From Chimonanthus salicifolius (taxonomy: Eukaryota; Streptophyta; Magnoliopsida; Laurales; Calycanthaceae), in NCBI GenBank assembly GCA_013350335.1, contig CM023535.1:36364991-36428990 (forward strand): DNA of 64,000 nucleotides, read 5' to 3'. Of the stretch, positions 60,421 to 64,000 are shown in pieces. The translations under genes and the position numbers were made by a program. Position 1 is the stretch's first letter; each line of letters starts with the position of its first letter. The notes under the pieces are model-generated. The model was not told the origin of the DNA, searched no databases, and was given only the letters and a program-made list of their open reading frames with translations.

Positions 60421-60599
60421 TTAATCATTATTGACCAATTAAATGAATTTCATCCAACCCATGGTCCATTGGACCATACTTGGGCCTTTGCCCAAATTTT
60501 GATTCACTTAACATTTATTCCATTTAAAATTCTTAATTTCCATCATTAAAATAAATAATAACCACAAATATATTGATTCACAAATTCCGGGTCATTACA
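60421..60599 (-). mobile_element. 179-bp LTR 5' fragment
   Basis: Second LTR start, TGTAATGACCCGGAATTTG at 60,599, reading down to 60,421 where the complete LTR begins. It is the start of the 3' LTR belonging to the integrase remnant on its right, truncated. Confidence 0.8.
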
Positions 60600-60659
60600 A
60601 TACAATCCTCTTTTGAAATTTTCGTCCCGAAAATTCGAACGAAGTAGAGGTTCAAAACA

Positions 60660-62088
60660 TCTCATCCAAAGAGCTCCGGATGAGTGGTTCTCATCTCTGA
60701 CTCAAGTTCCCAAGTGGTTTCTTTATTGCCATGTCGTTCCTATACCACCTTGACGAACTGAATGGCGCGGTTCCGCAGTACCCTTTGTTCTCTCCCGATC
60801 ACTCTGATCGGCTTCTCCACATACGTCACGTCGCTTTGTACGTCGACATCTTGTACGATCAATACATGTGAAGGATTGGGGTTGTATTTCTTCAACATGG
60901 ACACATGGAACACATCATGTAAAATTGATAACTGTGGAGGAAGTGCTAACTGATAGGCCACCTCCCCCACCCTCTTCAGGATTGGAAACGGCCCCACAAA
61001 TCTAGGTGACAGTTCCCCTTCTTCCCGAATCTCATGTGTCCCTTCCGTGGTGAGACTTTCAAAAAAAAAAAAAAAACACCAAGTCTCTCACCTCAAACTC
61101 GAGGAACCTTCTCCTATTGTCGGCGTAACTCTTCTGACGGCTCTGTGCAGTGAGTAGGTATTGATGTATCAATTTGATCTGCACTGTAGTTTCCGCAACC
61201 AACTCCGGTCTAATCAACGCAGGCTCACCAGCCTCTGTCCAACACACTGGCGATCTACACGGCCTACCATATAAGGCCTCAAACGGAGCCATCTAGAGGC
61301 TTGCCTGGTAACTGTTATTGTAGGAGAACCCCACCAATGGCAAGTGATCCTCCCATCCACCCTTGAAGTCCAGCATACCTGCTCTCAGTACATCCTCCAA
61401 CCGTATTGCCCTCTCCGACTGTCCATCAGTCTATGGGTGGAATGCTGTGCTGGTCAACACGTCGGTCCCCATGGCCGACTGCATGCTCTGCCATACTCTG
61501 CTAGTGAATCGGCCATCTCTATCGGACACAATAGTCCGGGGTACACCATGCAGTCTGATAATATTTCGGATGTACCGTCGACCCAAGGCCTCAGATATGA
61601 GTCTGTCGTCTTGACAGGAAGGAAATGTGCAGACTTGGTCAACCAGTCCACCACAACCCGTATTGTATCGTTGCCTTTGGAGAACCCTGGCAACCCTGTC
61701 ACAAAGTCTATGGAGATATGCTCCCATTTCCACTCTGGTACCGGTAAGGGTTTGAGTAAACCTGGTGGCTCCTGATGTCCCACCTTAACCTACTGACAAG
61801 TTAATGCCGCGAGTAACAAACTCTGCCACATCTCTCTTGAGTCCATGCCACCAATAGTGCCTCTTAAAGTCATGATACATTTTGGTGTTGCCCGGACGGA
61901 TAGAGAGCTTGGTTTGGCGTGCCTCAACCAACAACTCTCTTCTGCAGGTCTCAGACACATATGTCCTACCTCGGAATAAAAGACCTAGTCCCGGTCGTAA
62001 CTCCTATTCTGGTACCACGTCACTGGTAGACATCTTAGTCCATATCTCCTCCATTTCTGGGTCTATTCACTGTTCCCGTTCAATCGTG
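60660..62088 (-). pseudogene. Ty3/gypsy integrase-chromodomain remnant, second minus-strand copy
   Basis: On the minus strand: start of homology near EMEEIWTKMST (~62,060), zinc-binding region (HYWWHGLKRDVAEFV), the core with [31 protein letters not shown], then MAPFEALYGRPCRS, a poly-A run of 16 (~61,063-61,078) inside the GPY/F region, the LHDVFHVSMLKKY block and a chromodomain tail with a stop at 60,740-60,742. It is paralogous to 37,236-38,240 but lacks that copy's 0.4-kb deletion. Several frameshifts; non-functional. Confidence 0.86.
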
Positions 62089-63047
62089 TCAAGTACCTCT
62101 TAATTACATCAACATCACTCATATCAACCTACGAGTTTCATTCTTGCAGAATTTATTCTGTCTCATGTTACCTCTTTTCCTCATGAACCCATTTGCAATC
62201 TTATGTAGACTAATGTATTCTATTCCACTTTACCTGCTACCAAGACATTTCCCATACGTACTCATTCAACACGTTCTTTTGTCTACTCTCTGTGTGAGGT
62301 AGCCTACCAGTACAAGTCTACGCTCAAGTCCTTTGCTGATTCCATTTCAACTAGGTTTCTAGCTACACTCTCCTGGAACTCCATCGGCTAACTACAGATT
62401 CAGCTAGCTAGACTAACTCGGCAGTCGCCCATAGCTTCCCATTCGAGTTTCACTAGACTCCTATCTTTCCCATTAACAACCTCTCCAAAACTTAGCACCT
62501 CTTCATTTGCACATAAGTCACTATGTGACTAACCTTTTTTGTTCATAACTTCTACGATACCAATACCTGGCATCAATCCAAACCACCACGGGAACCCTCA
62601 TCCATGGTTAGTAACCATCCATGAATATAACCCTCCTATGGGTATAATCCATTCATGGGCATAACTAATACCTTCGTAGGACTATTCTGCCTATCATAGG
62701 GCTAATAGGTCTAACACACGACCCATGCGTCGACTACGAAATCAAATGTCTATTACAAGACTCATGTGTTAACTTATAGAACCAAACTGTATCTATCGAG
62801 GAATCTAGATACCCACCAATGGTCGTCCTTGCCTACCAATAGGGAATAACACAGTAAGTGTAGTGGACATTTGTTGGCTTAGTTCCTTCATAAATTCGTA
62901 AGTTGCACGCTTCTTTAAAAGTCATTTAAACTTCTATCCTAATACAAAAATTGGTAGGGTTAAGACAAACCCTTCAAAATAACGAAATGTACCCCCAACC
63001 CTTACAAAATAACCCTCTTTGAATGACCTTTCTTACTACTCCCCAGC
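62089..63047 (-). other. Unidentified internal block, second copy
   Basis: 62,089-62,864 matches 38,241-38,997. The remaining ~180 bp (62,865-63,047) has no counterpart in the window. No RT, RNase H or gag domain is recognisable in the expected position. Confidence 0.55.
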
Positions 63048-63153
63048 CTAGTCTTCTGTAGAAGACCCTGCATCATCCTCAAACACAAAGGAACTGTCAG
63101 GGCATGACATCGACATGTGACTCAGTACTCCACATGTCAAACAAGGTATTATC
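63048..63153 (-). pseudogene. Zinc-knuckle-like fragment next to an LTR end
   Basis: A short open stretch on the minus strand encodes CLTCGVLSHMSMSC at 63,102-63,143, matching C-x2-C-x4-H-x4-C, then an acidic Ser/Asp/Glu tail and a stop at 63,048-63,050. It begins directly at the LTR boundary, where a primer-binding site would be expected. It may be the C-terminus of a gag whose upstream part was replaced by the LTR; a chance match is possible. Confidence 0.4.
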
Positions 63154-64000
63154 TGTAACGCCCCGCCCTTTCCGAGAATTTCAGAGTCTAATTTTTTTTT
63201 TTATAAAACATCGGAAGAGAGCGGGCGGCGTCACGACGCGAGTTAAGTTCAGACTACCCAAGTCTGAACCTTAACTGGCCACCCATGTGTACATGCAATA
63301 GACCATGATAGTGAATCACACATGGAACTAACATCAACATGCGGAATAAAAAGACGAGATAGCAAGTAACAGTCTTAAATATTAACTAACATAGATCAAT
63401 CATCCACAAATTATTATCCTAATCAAACCATAGCAAATAACGAATTATTACATGTCCGACAATAGTATTCAAATGACAGTAATGTAACGTAATCCAAATC
63501 CATTATTAAAGCACTTAGGCTCAGCTCCCCTCTTGGTCATTGACCTTTCCTTTCCCCTTGCTTGTACCTGCAATCTCCTCTGAGGATAGAATTAGGGCGT
63601 TAGATCAACGCGCCCAGTAGGTTCCCGAATCAGGGCTACCACATGTTAGCATATAAAACATGCATATACATATCATAATACATGATCATCAAAACAGGTA
63701 AAACAATGCTATGAAATATGCACATGCAATGAGCATCCCCCATCATGTACTTTCATAGCCATCACTTGACGTGCCTTGCACCGACAAGGTAAATTACAAC
63801 AACATTCATCTCTTCTATAAGCGATGTACATGTAATGAGCAACCCCCATCATGTACCATCGTAGCCATCACTGTAGAACTTTATTCATTATCCCATGACT
63901 ATGCATGAGATGCCAATGCCTGTATGCCATTTGTTAATGCATAATATATCATTTGAAACACATATATTAAAACAAGAGTATCATAAGAAAAACTGGGTAA
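63154..64000 (-). mobile_element. LTR of a minus-strand element, cut by window edge
   Basis: Terminus TGTAACGCCCCGCC at 63,154 (minus-strand 3' end GGCGGGGCGTTACA). It shares the ACGACGCGAG motif and the following region with other LTRs, and includes a ~107-bp duplicated segment (CAATGAGCATCCCCCATC at 63,726 and a similar copy at ~63,833). It may be the 5' LTR of the truncated minus-strand element. It continues beyond the window. Confidence 0.8.

Overview
This window looks like plant nuclear heterochromatin, probably pericentromeric or subtelomeric. It holds an endogenous plant pararetrovirus (Caulimoviridae), satellites, a long array of degenerate plant-type TTTAGGG repeats, and Ty3/gypsy chromovirus retrotransposons. 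I found no intact host gene, no tRNA or rRNA gene and no CRISPR array. Every long protein-coding stretch I recognise is a broken viral or retrotransposon gene. The species cannot be named from this sequence alone.

Layout. 1-10,975: two head-to-tail units of an endogenous pararetrovirus on the minus strand, offset by about 7.1 kb. The right-hand unit is full length (promoter, movement protein, coat protein with CCHC finger, protease, reverse transcriptase, RNase H, then a separate second ORF); the left-hand unit runs off the window edge. Both are inactivated by stops and frameshifts, and the reverse transcriptase active site is mutated. Comparing the units shows that the ancestral virus had one long fused ORF1 plus a short ORF2, which is closest to florendovirus-like architecture. 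11,399-13,349: a 9-bp minisatellite (CTGGACAAA and variants). 13,350-23,112: about eleven units of an AT-rich satellite of about 0.9 kb. Each unit carries a primer-binding-site-like sequence for plant tRNA-Asp, so the satellite seems to derive from the LTR/5'UTR junction of a Tat/Athila-type retrotransposon. 23,113-35,875: degenerate (T)TTTAGGG repeats with a higher-order structure of about 0.8-0.9 kb and about 5.1 kb.

35,876-64,000: a patchwork of a chromovirus (Tekay-like) family with very long LTRs, on both strands, interleaved with more TTTAGGG blocks (46,939-48,861, 53,867-54,062, 55,516-56,155). One plus-strand element (39,000-46,938) keeps decayed gag, protease, RT, RNase H, integrase, chromodomain and a complete 3' LTR. 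Two minus-strand copies (35,876-38,997 and 60,421-63,153) share the same RT-less internal structure. A composite solo LTR (48,862-53,866) sits in the telomere-like array with a perfect 5-bp target-site duplication, TTTAG. The LTRs carry several conserved hairpins, some with paired (covarying) changes.

The parts do not form a working pathway. They record layered events: array expansion, viral integration, retrotransposon insertion, LTR recombination and decay. The most unusual items are the satellite built from a retrotransposon primer-binding region, the higher-order telomere-like array, the LTR hairpin families, and the viral tandem whose junction lacks the promoter.
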